Source: Gyrodactylus bullatarudis (Eukaryota > Platyhelminthes > Monogenea > Gyrodactylidea > Gyrodactylidae). From it: a DNA stretch of 64,000 nt. The stretch lies in assembly GCA_012064415.1 (NCBI GenBank), contig SSNU01000114.1, forward strand, positions 310,001-374,000, read 5' to 3'. Made by a program: the position numbers and the translations under genes. The number at the start of each line of letters is the position of its first letter. Within the stretch, counting starts at the first letter, position 1. A model generated the notes under the pieces. The model did not search any database. It saw nothing but the letters and a program-made list of their open reading frames with translations, and was not told the DNA's origin. Positions 24,701-34,952 of the stretch are shown here, piece after piece.

Positions 24701-27700
24701 CTTGGGAGTTATCTAACATGAAGATGGGAATTTATGAAAATTACAACATATTTAAAATCTCGAATTGGCGCCAGACTTCCAATTTTGGGAATTTTAAGTT
24801 GAAGATTTTTTTTTTAATTTCACGATTATTCAAAGGAATCGAATTTGTTGAATCTGATTTCGGGAAAACCGAACTTTGATATTTTAATCATTTTCTCTAC
24901 TTTTATGGTTTCATGGTGATAATTGGTTTTCTTGTCATATTTAATAAGACTCATTATGATCCTAGAAGTCAACTTTTGATCACTCTCTCACTTTAAATTC
25001 AACGGAAATTTTCAAATCAAAATTCAAAAAAATGAGAGTTTGGCGCTAACTCGGGATTTAAGTTTGCCATAATTTTCATGAAAATTTTTTTTCAAATCGT
25101 ACATGTCGGCTTCATGATCTAGATTCAAAAAAATCTTGATGAAAAGTTTGTAAAACTCATAAAATTTAATCTCCACATTGACTAGCTTTTTTACTTCTGA
25201 TTTTTCAGATCAGAAGAATGCCCACTGGAGTATGCGACGCCTAAATATCAAGTTAGTGAGGAGGAAAATCATGTTTTCCAGAATATCACCACAGCTGACA
25301 TGATTGAAAGGGTGATGAATAATCTAAAGCATCATGAAGCCTCGAATAATGCGTCTGACAATTCATATCAAAAGGATGAGAATCCATCATACTCTATGAA
25401 GGAAGATCATAGCGAAAGTTTTGATGTAAGCATTTTGAAAAATTAATATCATCGTATACTTACTTACAAGTAATTCCATTAATAAATTTTGGAGTAGTCA
25501 GTATGAATAAAAATTTTAAACTGACCCTGTAAGGAAAGCAACAGTTGAAAGCTGAAACCTAGATCAACTACTTGATCCAAATAATAGAATCAAATAAGAT
25601 TATTGAAGGAGTATGTACTCTTCTCTTGGAATCTTTTATCTTAATTCACATGATACAGTTTTTCTGAATATGTATAATTTAAATTTGATAATTTTATTCT
25701 TTTAGAGAATTCTGTAAGATTAAGCATCAAGATTGAGAATTTTCTGCATTTTCCCCACTCATTACTCATCATATAACATCATTTGTCTTTATTAATATGA
25801 ACACAAAGTGGAGTATTATTAACCTGGTCTTAAATTCCGCTTTAGCAATAAACAATTATTGTCATCATTCTCAAGGATTAAATCGATACCAAATGACTAT
25901 TTTCAACTTTATAGGAATCGTCTGAAAGAAAAGTCGAGAGTCTAAGACGTAACTCTGAACGTCTGGCAGTTTATTTGGATGAAAATAAATCTTCCAATGA
26001 TCCCAGCTTGAATCCCAAGACCCTAACAAAATCCTCGTCCCTGTCACCTGACCTCAATAGACAGGACTTGCAAGCTGAGGCAAACTATCAAATCCCAGAT
26101 CCTCCATCCTCCCTCTACTCAGATCTCAACTTTTCATCAACCCATGAGGATGATCTCAAACGACACAGGCATTATAACAATTTCAACACGAATAGCATAA
26201 TAAACCAAGAGAGGAGTCTCGAAATTGAAGACTTGTCCCTCTTAACAATAGACACTATGGAATTGCCAACATTTATAACATCTGACCAAAGTAATCAAAA
26301 TTTCTAAAGGGAAATTTAAACTTGAAGTACATTTTTTCATTTATTTCAGTTACAGTATAATAGACCGATGTTTATTTCCACTTACAATAGCATCTACATT
26401 TTCTTCATCAGTATCATCAGATGAAATAATTACTGAAAGTCTTTTAAGCTTTATAAGTTATGTAAAGATGAAAAATTTAATCAGCAAGAAAATTAACTAT
26501 AAGAAGTATATATTTCTCAATCTACAATAAAGTTTAGATTGGGAAAATATTAGTAGTGTGATGGAAATCTTTTGAAAAAAATAACCTGAAATGATACTGT
26601 CTAAGTCTAAGAATATATTGGTGTGTTATAATTGTCTGTGTAATTATTTCATCTATTGATATTGATGAAGAAAATAGATGATATTGTAAATGAAAAAAAA
26701 TCATCCGTCTATTATACTGTAACCGAAATAAATGTAAAAAATGATACTTCGAGTGTAAATTTCCCAAATTTTCATCTTATAAAGTCACATTTCTTCTTAA
26801 AAAGGCTCTGAGGATTCCTTTTCGTGACACACACTCTTTTGTTTTACATATAGCTCTAAGATATACCAATTAAGAAGAATTTTTTTGATTTAAAAATCGG
26901 ACCTATTTCTACCGAATAAATGGTAAACAAGAAGTATCTTTCGAGGTTCAAATGACTATTAATGAGTTTCTAAAATGATGCCTACAATGGAAATAACTCA
27001 GAGGGACTTGAATGGTTTAACTTTTAACTAAGAACATCTCTGGAACTCTCCAAACATAAGATATTTCTTAACAGCTCTGCTCTGATTTTGAGTTAGTGCC
27101 AGTATTTTTGAATTTTTTAAAACTATTTGGGTGATCAAAAGTTTTTGAATATCATAAATTTCCCAAGTTCATATGGATTAGTTCGTGAAAAAATTAACTC
27201 ATTTTCTTTTTAGTTTTTCCAAAGTTTTATTTTATTAAAAATATGATTTAAGCTTCAAGTGGTTGTTAAAGTGAGTTTGCCTACAAAATATAATTTAGAT
27301 TCATCGATTTTAAATTCGCTCATCTTGTATACCTGTAGAATGAACATGAAGAAATTCAGTCTGACGAATAATTAGGCCAATTTTTTGAATTTCTACTTTT
27401 TCCAAGTTTGAACTCCGAATATTTGTTGATTTCAGATTCTAAAGGTTATTAATTAAATTCCGAATACGTAAGGGTCCTTACGCGATATTTGAATGATTCA
27501 AATGGCTTGAATTTCCCATAATAATGACAATTTTATCTGGATTCCTATGACGAAATTCGATCTTTTTGTCCAGTGTTGATTCCAGATTCCAGTACATTTA
27601 TTTATAATTAATCACCTTTAAAATCTGAAATCAAAAAATATTCTTAGCTCAAACTTAGACGCATTTCCGAAATTCAAAGATCTTGCAAATTTTAGCCAGA

Positions 27701-30700
27701 TTGAATTTTTTTTCTGAAATTATTTTTAATTAAAACTATTCAATGAATCTTATCCATGGGCAAATATTCCTGAGAGTCTGAGATTTTTGTCAAACTAACA
27801 AATTCTAATAATCATATCTGAAATTGTAATTATCGAATGATTTTATGAAAAAAGTCATGAGATAATTATTTATTTGGGCCTGCAACTCTATTGTCAAGAC
27901 TCTCCATATGAATAGATGGAAAGAGATTAAGGAAATTAACATCCTTTGGCTCCCTTCCTTAAACATCTAAAAATGTGACTCTGATTTCTATATTGTTTTC
28001 AAATCAGAGGATTATTCAAGTGGATCATCATATTCTATTCGCCGGGTATTTTACACTAATTTCTTTTGTTGGCTAGTTTATTGTTTTTTGGTAGAAAACA
28101 AATGAGTTTCTTCCAATCGTTTCGGTAGATTTATACACTCGAAAGAGCTATTATGAATTTAGATTATTCAGATTGCAGCATTGAATAATTCCCGATCAAA
28201 GCATCTTAAGCCTTGCCACATAAATACTGTGTTTTGGTTGGTTTTATGTAACGAAAGAAATATTTATTTCACATCCCAGAAAGAATGAGGCTTACCTATA
28301 TTTGGCTCTGAAAATGAGACATTTACGAACAGTTTTTTTGGAACATTTTATGCCTGCATATCATGAATCAGTTTTTAACTCTTAAATGCGCAGAGTTTTT
28401 TTTATTTGATAAGTAGAAAAAAGATATAAACCTAATTGACATGAAGATGAGAATTTCCTAATTTTTCAAAAAACTCAATATTTTTATCCAGAAAGTCAGG
28501 AAAAAATTTATTTTTTGGATGAAATCAGCTGATTAGTTTTGAATACAAAAAAAATTTCTGAAAAAAATTTAATCTGACCAAAATTGAGCCGTATTTTGAC
28601 TTTCGGAAGTGTTTCAAATTTCCACTTTTTCAACTTTCAAATCCGAAATTTTTATCGATTTCAAAGATTTGAAGCAGTTAAATATCGATATTCAGGATCA
28701 AAATTAGACGAAGATTTCGAATTCGCGTGCAGGAATACACAGAAATTCGTCATTACGGTGGGAAATCGAACCATTTGAATTTTTCGATAATCACGAGGGA
28801 AAATCATCCAAAATATAGAGATTGAACTTTTTCTTGGAAAGAGTAATTTTCTCTCAAATTCTACGGCCAAATTCGAAATCTTCGTCTAATTTTGATCCTG
28901 AATAGCGATATTTAACTGCTTCAAATCTTTGAAATCGATAAAAATTTTGGATTTGAAAGTTGAAAAAGTGGAAATTTGAAACATTTCCGAAAGTCAAAAT
29001 ACGGCTCAATTTTGGTCAGATTAAATTTTTTTCAGAAATTTTTTTTGTATTCAAAACTAATCAGCTGATTTCATCCAAAAAATAAATCTTTTCCTGACTT
29101 TCTGGATAAAAATATTGAGTTTTTTGTAAAATTAGGAAATTCTCATCTTCATGTCAACTAGCTTTATATTTACACCAAATGTACATTTCTCAAAGGTTCA
29201 TCAGTGGCATTGCTTTAAAAATGATAAAAGTTAAAGATGAATGAAAATAATATTTTAAAAATTATGAAAGAGATGGTAAAAGTCAAAGAAAATAAGAATA
29301 AAATGTAAGCTGAAAAAAAACACCAAAACTCTCCAATAAATAGGAACAGTGAAGAGAAAAGTGAAAAAGCTTACATAGGAATAGTTTGGTTTACATATAG
29401 ATTTATGAACAATTTTTCCTACACCCAAACGTCTGTACTGTCATCACTCGGGTTTTTGTACAAAATTAATGATCCGAGTTTAGGCGATTGCATATTTGAG
29501 TTCTATAGGTATGATTACTCGATTAAAGTTGTTATTATTCATCTATGATCCTGAAGAGTGGATCCTCGAAAAATACTAATTAATAACTAAGTGCTTCAAA
29601 TCAGAATTAAGCCCTAGCTAGTCAATTTACAAAACATTATGCTCCTTTTTTGTTCAAGCCTCAAAGTCTAGGTAGAAAGAGTAAAATAAATTTAGATTTT
29701 TTGTAAAACATACTTTTTTTCAATAGATATGAGTGGAAAAAAATCACTCTCATGGGACTTTCTTATAAACGCTATTCTTTCCTGTTCAAATATAAAATCT
29801 TGTGAATTATTTGAATGAAATCAATAAGAAAGCTTTGTCTGAGTTTTATATTTTCATCTGGTTTTATGGTACCATTTTTTTCTTGGAGAAAGTTTATCGA
29901 ACTGTAATGAATACCCCCCTTCTCTCTTGAGACTAATAATTAAAATTATGAGGTCTTATTTTTTATAGTTAATAGCGATCCTTTTAAAAATTTCACGGTC
30001 GAGGTTAGATCTATCACTAATAATTTTTAAAATTGTTTTTTTTAAATATTATTACCAAGTTATTTGGTAAATTTTACAGCTATTCTCGATGAATTTGGAA
30101 ATTCATGATTTTTACAAAAATCTCATTTATTCATCAAGGTATGGAAATTTTTGAAAGATTTTTTGGTAACTGATTCAAAATGTACACTTTTAGTGATTTG
30201 AGAGAAAATATTTTGAAAAAAAGTTTTTTGGAAAATTTTGGAGACATTTTAAAATTCGAGATTTATTTAAACTTTGATTTTAAATTTTCTGTTGATTTCA
30301 AGGTCTGAGAGGAATCAAACGTTACTTTTCATGATCATCATTAGACAAAGAAAATAATTACTCCTATTCATTCTTTTGAATAAACACACCATTTACGTAC
30401 GAAAGTCTACTTCATATTTTTCGATCATTTTTACTGCTTGAAAATTGATAAACTAGGGTGATCCAAGATCATTTCAAAATGACGGGTTTTATCAAAAAAA
30501 TGAATAAGAGTAATTATTTTCTTTGTCTAATGATGATCATGAAAAGTAACGTTTGATTCCTCTCAGACCTTGAAATCAACAGAAAATTTAAAATCAAAGT
30601 TTAAATAAATCTCGAATTTTAAAATGTCTCCAAAATTTTCCAAAAAACTTTTTTTCAAAATATTTTCTCTCAAATCACTAAAAGTGTACATTTTGAATCA

Positions 30701-31122
30701 GTTACCGAAAAATTTCGATACCTTGATTAATAAATGAGATTTTTGTAAAAATCATGAATTCCCAAATTCATCGAGAATAGCCTTACATGTTTTTTTTGTT
30801 TTTCTTGTTCTGCCTTTAGATTGAAGCAGTAATGAGATCGTCATTATTGATTCCGATGACATGAAAAATTAAAATCTAATAATATTCAATTATAATTAAT
30901 GACAAAAAGAGGTTAAATAACAGTGAACAAGCGAGAATATTGATTTTAAATTTATTTTTATCATTTCCAGATTATCTCAGACATCAATCTCTGTATGATA
31001 CTAAAGTTTTGAGGAAGTCTATGCGAAATCGAAAGTTTACAATTATCGAAGAGACAAACCCTGTTAATGACTACAAATTTCAGGAGAAATTAGCCTCATT
31101 CACAAGTGAACAGGTCTACTAA
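15776..31122 (+). CDS. Large Ser/Asn-rich multi-exon protein, unknown function
   Basis: Exons: 15953-16212, 16244-16360 (or ending 16295), 16963-17289, 18889-19111, 19178-19215, 19283-19392, 19476-19714, 19904-20157, 20221-20412, 20604-20714, 21992-22539, 24436-24681, 25209-25425, 25915-26290, 30971-31122, about 1,115 codons. The start is either ATG 15776 or an ATG at 15885-15887 directly before a GTAAGG donor. Phases agree except after exon 2: the strong donor at 16360 leaves phase 2 while the next exon needs phase 0, which the weaker GTCAGT donor at 16295 would give. Much of the protein is polar and low in complexity. Better conserved-looking parts are SDSSGYTSDMCRDSSKW, a leucine-rich helical stretch at 19550-19700, and GYLGPGMTRWICTSIIRRVY in the 548-bp exon. 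There is no signal peptide or clear membrane segment. A coiled-coil scaffold is possible. Without splicing at 26290 the frame stops at 26307. Confidence 0.65.
17330..17442 (+). pseudogene. Decayed partial copy of the exon at 18889
   Basis: About 110 bp matches 18788-18930, including the intron end and the start of the next exon (AAATCGCATATACYCGAATG). The copy has lost the acceptor AG (TTTTACAA here, TTTTACAG in the working copy) and the frame. The two copies flank the LINE remnant as direct repeats. Confidence 0.6.
17560..18480 (-). mobile_element. Degenerate non-LTR retrotransposon reverse transcriptase
   Basis: Reading on the minus strand from about 18440 to 17566, several reverse-transcriptase blocks follow in order but in different frames. 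These are KAFDQPLFSVIHTVL, then SGVPQGSIIGPFIF near 18270-18240, the catalytic box KYADD at 18173-18162, and a still open 110-residue C-terminal frame (17898-17566) with LYKSLILPYLDYGSGIL and YNLRSSRG. This order and the YLDYG block point to a CR1/jockey-like LINE. Stops and shifts make it inactive. There is no endonuclease domain and no poly-A tail that I can see. It sits in an intron of the plus-strand gene, in the opposite sense. Confidence 0.8.
20860..21330. repeat. Dispersed repeat, family D (copy 1)
   Basis: The block AAAATAAGAATAAAATGYAA, followed by AAAACACCAAAACTCTCCAA, AGAGAAAAGTGAAAAAGCTT and GGGTTTTTGTA, recurs near 29275-29475 in the same order. The two copies share roughly 200 bp with small indels. 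Both lie in introns of the same gene. No coding capacity was seen. Confidence 0.6.
24706..25192. repeat. Imperfect hairpin repeat, family A
   Basis: Starts with TAACATGAAGATGGGAATTT and ends with CACATTGACTAGC. Inner blocks such as AATTGGCGCCAGACTTCC return in inverted sense as GTTTGGCGCTAACTCGG. It fills the intron between the exons ending 24681 and starting 25209. Confidence 0.5.
26308..28422. other. Intron sequence, nothing recognised
   Basis: This lies in the last intron of the large unknown gene. Frames are short and lack coding character. Patches near 27330-27740 resemble worn family A hairpin sequence (AACATGAAGAAATTCAGTCT). Confidence 0.4.
28423..29169. repeat. Near-perfect 300-bp-arm palindrome, family A
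   Basis: The left arm, 28423-28724, and right arm, 28869-29169, are almost exact reverse complements around a spacer of about 145 bp. The ends read ATATAAACCTAATTGACATG and CATGTCAACTAGCTTTATAT. Neither arm has a convincing coding frame, since the frames at 28584 and 28661 simply mirror each other. It behaves like a non-autonomous foldback element and is the best-preserved of its family here. In the host pre-mRNA it would fold into a long double-stranded stem. Confidence 0.85.
29275..29545. repeat. Dispersed repeat, family D (copy 2)
   Basis: Second copy of the repeat at 20860-21330, with the same block order. It stands about 100 bp after the family A palindrome. Confidence 0.6.
30080..30780. 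repeat. Near-perfect palindrome, hairpin family B
   Basis: Arms 30080-30374 and 30502-30780 are reverse complements with few mismatches. The ends are CTATTCTCGATGAATTTGG and CCAAATTCATCGAGAATAG. The spacer is about 127 bp. The arms differ from family A except in the shared A/T-rich style. It sits 190 bp before the last exon (30971) of the large unknown gene, in the same intron as the family A palindrome. Confidence 0.85.
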
Positions 31123-31548
31123 AGAAAGAATCTTTAATCTTGTTTTATATTTTAAACTAATGTCCCTGGGAACATTTCACGATAGTTACATCCCTGAACT
31201 TCACCAAATTTAAACTTTTTTTTGTAAAAACTTAATCGGATTCTAATCACTACACAACATCACATATCCCCTTCTTCCTGTTGTTATTGTTTAATGAATA
31301 TTATTCATTTCCTTTATTTATGCTCTATCAATGTTATTATTATCAATTGTAAACTGCATTTCATTTACATAACAATTTTTTCTATTTCAACCATCTCTCT
31401 CTTTCATGATATGAGATCAAGTTGAATTTCGAGAAGGATTTCTTTACTTTTTGCATACTTTGATGTTATTATAATTTCGTTACAAATTAATAAAAACTTA
31501 ACAATATATATTATAAAAAAACGTTTTCCTACTTGCTTCAAATTATAT

Positions 31549-31581
31549 GAGTTTACAATTATCATAGAGACAAACCCTGTT
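31549..31581 (+). pseudogene. Fragmentary copy of the last exon at 30971-31122
   Basis: GTTTACAATTATC, one changed patch, then GAGACAAACCCTGTTAA repeats part of the exon (about 31037-31067) half a kilobase downstream. The frame beyond it is not kept. Confidence 0.45.
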
Positions 31582-32175
31582 AAAATTTTACAGCCTTAGA
31601 AAATATCTCATCATAGTAGAGGTCCTATCTCTAAAAGATTTAATAGCAAAAAAGTACATGCAAAAATAGATGCATGAGGGGAATAGAAATCTGGAAAGAA
31701 CAGAGAAATATCTGATTTCTCCATAAGATAAGCCAGAAGCTACCTACAAATAATTAATAATTAACAAATAATTAAAGTTAATCTCTGATAATTTTCCTAT
31801 ATGAAATCTATACCTTTAGGTGTACGAAAAAAATATTCTCCATTTACCACCGATATTATCAACGAAAACTCGTTAGTTTGTAAGAATACTATATATTTCT
31901 TCAATCTTGAACGGCCAATGAAAGCTCTGAAAGACACTCAAATGAGAATTTATACACTCGGAAGAAATCATGCATTATTCAGTTAGAATTGATTAGCTCA
32001 AGAGAAATTATGCTGAAGTAAAAAATAAAAACAAAAACGACTTCAATAATTTTCTCAATCATGAAATGAATAGAGGAAATATTTCCGTAACGAAAGATTT
32101 TAGTCGTTGAATACCTTGTCTCCTCCATGATTGGCTATCGTGGATGATATTTCTTCTCAGAATTAATTCTCCCCA

Positions 32176-32183
32176 TATAAATA
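32176..32183 (+). promoter_or_regulatory. TATA box, probable promoter of the cysteine-rich peptide gene
   Basis: TATAAATA stands about 110 bp before a clear GTAAGT donor at 32288. A transcript starting some 30 bp after it would have a short non-coding first exon (about 32207-32287). An acceptor at 32885-32886 leads into the coding exon. The promoter call is inferred from this arrangement. Confidence 0.45.
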
Positions 32184-32370
32184 TATATTTTATGCTACAA
32201 TTCAATGGATATCATTTTGTGAAAAACGAGCTGTATTGAGGAAATAAGTTTTCAGTTCCTACATTATCTCACAAAAACAAACAGAATGTAAGTTATTCTC
32301 TAAACACTTTATTTAATAAAGTTTACTATCATTGATATGTTCATTCTATGCTATGAGTTAATATTTTTAT

Positions 32371-32742
32371 ATTTCGTACTAGGTGCTTAGGTGATTTGTC
32401 CCACAGGAACGTCTTATTTGGTAATGGATTAGGCCATGTCGCTGAATGTGACTGCTTACTAATGGATCCCAACGAGACTGGTACGAAAGAAACTTCAAAA
32501 AGCATTTAGAAATAATCTAAGTATACATAGATAATAGACAAATACGCGCGTTTCGGCCTCTTTTGGACTACAAGTGACTATCTATGTATACTTAGATTAT
32601 TTCTAAATGCTTTGTGAAGTTTCTTTCGTACCAGTCTCGTTGGGATCCATTAGTAAGCTGTCACATTCAGCGACATGGCCTAATCCATTACCAAATAAGA
32701 CGTTCCTGTGGGACAAATCACCTAAGCACCTAGTACGAAATA
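32371..32742. repeat. Perfect-looking hairpin repeat, family C
   Basis: Arms 32371-32535 and 32577-32742 are almost exact reverse complements. The ends are ATTTCGTACTAGGTGCTTAG and CTAAGCACCTAGTACGAAAT, and the loop of about 40 bp contains ACGCGCGTTTCGGCC. The sequence is less AT-rich than families A and B. A worn partial copy lies at about 47.7-47.9 kb. It sits in the putative first intron of the cysteine-rich peptide gene. Confidence 0.85.
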
Positions 32743-32905
32743 TTTATCGTTAACCTTTGTAAGTATAGGTCCTGTACTATTTATTAATACTTTTATGTCT
32801 ACCTGAATTATTTTCAATTATTGGAGCCAATTAACCATAGCATAGAGTTGTATTTGGAAAATAAAAATAAATAAATTTCAATTTAGGAAGTCACCGATAT
32901 TCCTC

Positions 32906-33176
32906 ATGATTTTGAGTCTCAGCCTGATCAATATGACAAGCTCTTACGTCCTAATGAATGAGGATAAAGCTTGTATTTACGAGTGCTATAAATGCCTTGA
33001 AAATAACGTAAGAAGAATTTCCAATTTTATTTATTTCAATGTAGCATGAGGCTTTGGCAATTTGTGCAAATGGTTATTGTCTAGGCAAACCAAATACTGA
33101 GCACCACAATGTCATACGATCTATATTCTATTCATTGTGTCCAAACCTCAAGGCTTATTCTGCTACAGCTGGATAG
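32906..33176 (+). CDS. Small secreted cysteine-rich peptide, eclosion-hormone-like
   Basis: Two coding exons, 32906-33007 and 33045-33176, are joined over a 37-bp GTAAGA...TAG intron in phase 0 and give 77 residues. The start MILSLSLINMTSSYVLM is a plausible signal peptide, and the frame is open and hydrophobic a few codons further upstream, so the true start could lie earlier. The mature part begins KACIYECYKC and has six cysteines with spacing C-x3-C-x2-C-x10-C-x4-C-x19-C. The first three cysteines match the eclosion hormone pattern (C-x3-C-x2-C), while the last two gaps are longer. It could therefore be an eclosion-hormone-like neuropeptide, another disulfide-rich hormone, or an unrelated secreted peptide. 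A TATA box and a possible non-coding first exon lie upstream. Confidence 0.5.
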
Positions 33177-33317
33177 AGTGAAGATGATCGAATATGATCC
33201 CGACAAGAGTGACTATCAGAGAATTCAACGAGATACCATTGAAATTACATGTTTATTTAAATTCAAGAATATTACATTTTTGAGAAACGATATCTTTTCT
33301 AACTGAAGCTATCTATA

Positions 33318-33830
33318 TAAAACTGTTATCTATAAATTTACAGAAATCTCATTTTTTCACTAAGGTATCAAAATTTTCTGAAGATTTTTGGGTAACCTAT
33401 TCAAGTGGAAAAGAATTTTGTTTTGGAATTCGAGTTTTCAGGATCTACATCGAACAAGAAAAACAAAAATTATTGTTGAAATTTGAGGAAACAGCCCTAT
33501 TTTTCGATATTTTTTAATTCTTGAAAATTGATAAATTAGGATCATCCGAGATAAGTTCAAAATTACGGTTCTATCAAAAACTGAATGGTGATAGACGGTT
33601 GCTTTGTCCAATGTCGATCCTGAAAAATAACTTTTGATCCTTCTAACACCGTGAAGTGAAAAAAATAATTTTCAACTCAAAATTTTAAGAAAGGAAAAAA
33701 TCGCGCCAGCTCGAAATTTAAAATGTATCCAAATTTCTTATCTTATCATTTGAATTGATTTCCAAAAAATCTTTAGACATTTTTGATACTTTGATGAAAA
33801 ATTGATAAAGATCTTTAGATTTCTCCAATC
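33318..33830. repeat. Imperfect hairpin repeat, family B
   Basis: The left part reads TTTACAGAAATCTCATTTTT and ACTAAGGTATCAAAATTTTC. The right part returns in inverted sense (TTTTTGATACTTTGATGAAA). Inner blocks such as AAAATAACTTTTGATCC match family B. It lies between the peptide gene and ferlin. Confidence 0.5.
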
Positions 33831-33849
33831 GGTTGATATGACTCGAGAC

Positions 33850-34952
33850 AAGTCATATATCAATAATAATCAATAACATGAACTTTTAGGTTATTGATAA
33901 AGAAGCCACTATCAGTCAATTTGAAGGAGACATCAAATTTCTAAAAGTTCTTTTTTTATTGTTAAGTAAAACATTTCATCGACTTTAAAAATCGATCGTT
34001 TTATTTGTGACACCCTTCTCTCGAATTTTCCTCATAATTCTATTAAAAGAATTGATTCTTAATACTGATGGACAGAGCCTATTTCTTCTGACTTTGAATT
34101 GGCTTGCTTTACAAGAAAATCAATTAGAAACTCTTTTTGATTGAGCATCAAATCAAGATAACTACATATTGATACTGTATCTATTTCTATCTAAACGGAA
34201 GAAATTATCGGAATCAAACAGCAAAATTCATTGAAATTGATTTGCGTTTTAACCCTTGGGATATATACGTCTTTTAGTTTGAGATGAAAAAATTAATTTG
34301 TTTAAAATACATTTAAATTCTAGTCTAATAGAAATAACTGTCACTTTGATCAATTCCGAATTGGAAATTGGTCTGTCCCAGTAACATCTCAGTGTATGGT
34401 TTCCTAGAATCATTAATTTCGAGTAATAAATTTCTGGGAAATTATTTATTTTAGAACAGTCAAATTTCGAAATTACCTTCTTTTATGGTAAACAAAAATG
34501 TTTACAGGCTCTCTGAGAATTATAAACGAAATCATTTTGATTGTAATAAATCAGGTAGTTTATTTTACTCCTCAGTTATAACCTATGCAAAGTATCATAT
34601 ATCACAAAGGATATATCTATACTCAATAAGGCTTTACTCAATGTAATTATAAGACTATTATTATCTCATGTGAAAGAAAACTATTGATAAACTATAGTTA
34701 TACAATGTAAAATATACATACATGGAGATTAGATATATATATGTTAGTATAAGATTCAGAGAGTGCTCATATGGTAAAACCCATTGGTTGAGTTGGTAAA
34801 AATAGATATTCACTGTTGAAAAGAACGTGCACAAAAACTTTTTTTACTGCTCAGGCGAACTATCACTTTAAACTACGACCAACTGACCACTCGTTAAAAG
34901 GAACACAGAGGAATTTATTAAAGGAACTATTAATTTGAATCTCCCCTTTTAA
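33850..34952. other. Intergenic spacer before ferlin
   Basis: About 1.1 kb with no convincing frame. It should contain the ferlin promoter and 5' UTR. No core promoter element could be picked out with confidence. Confidence 0.4.

Noticed and set aside
28584..28870. Open frames on both strands
   Set aside because: They lie in the arm of a palindrome and mirror each other. They are repeat sequence, not genes.
31801..31986. 61-residue plus-strand frame
   Set aside because: Part of it resembles non-coding sequence near 28.1 kb (TTTATACACTCG...), so it is likely repeat-derived, and it lacks splice or motif support.
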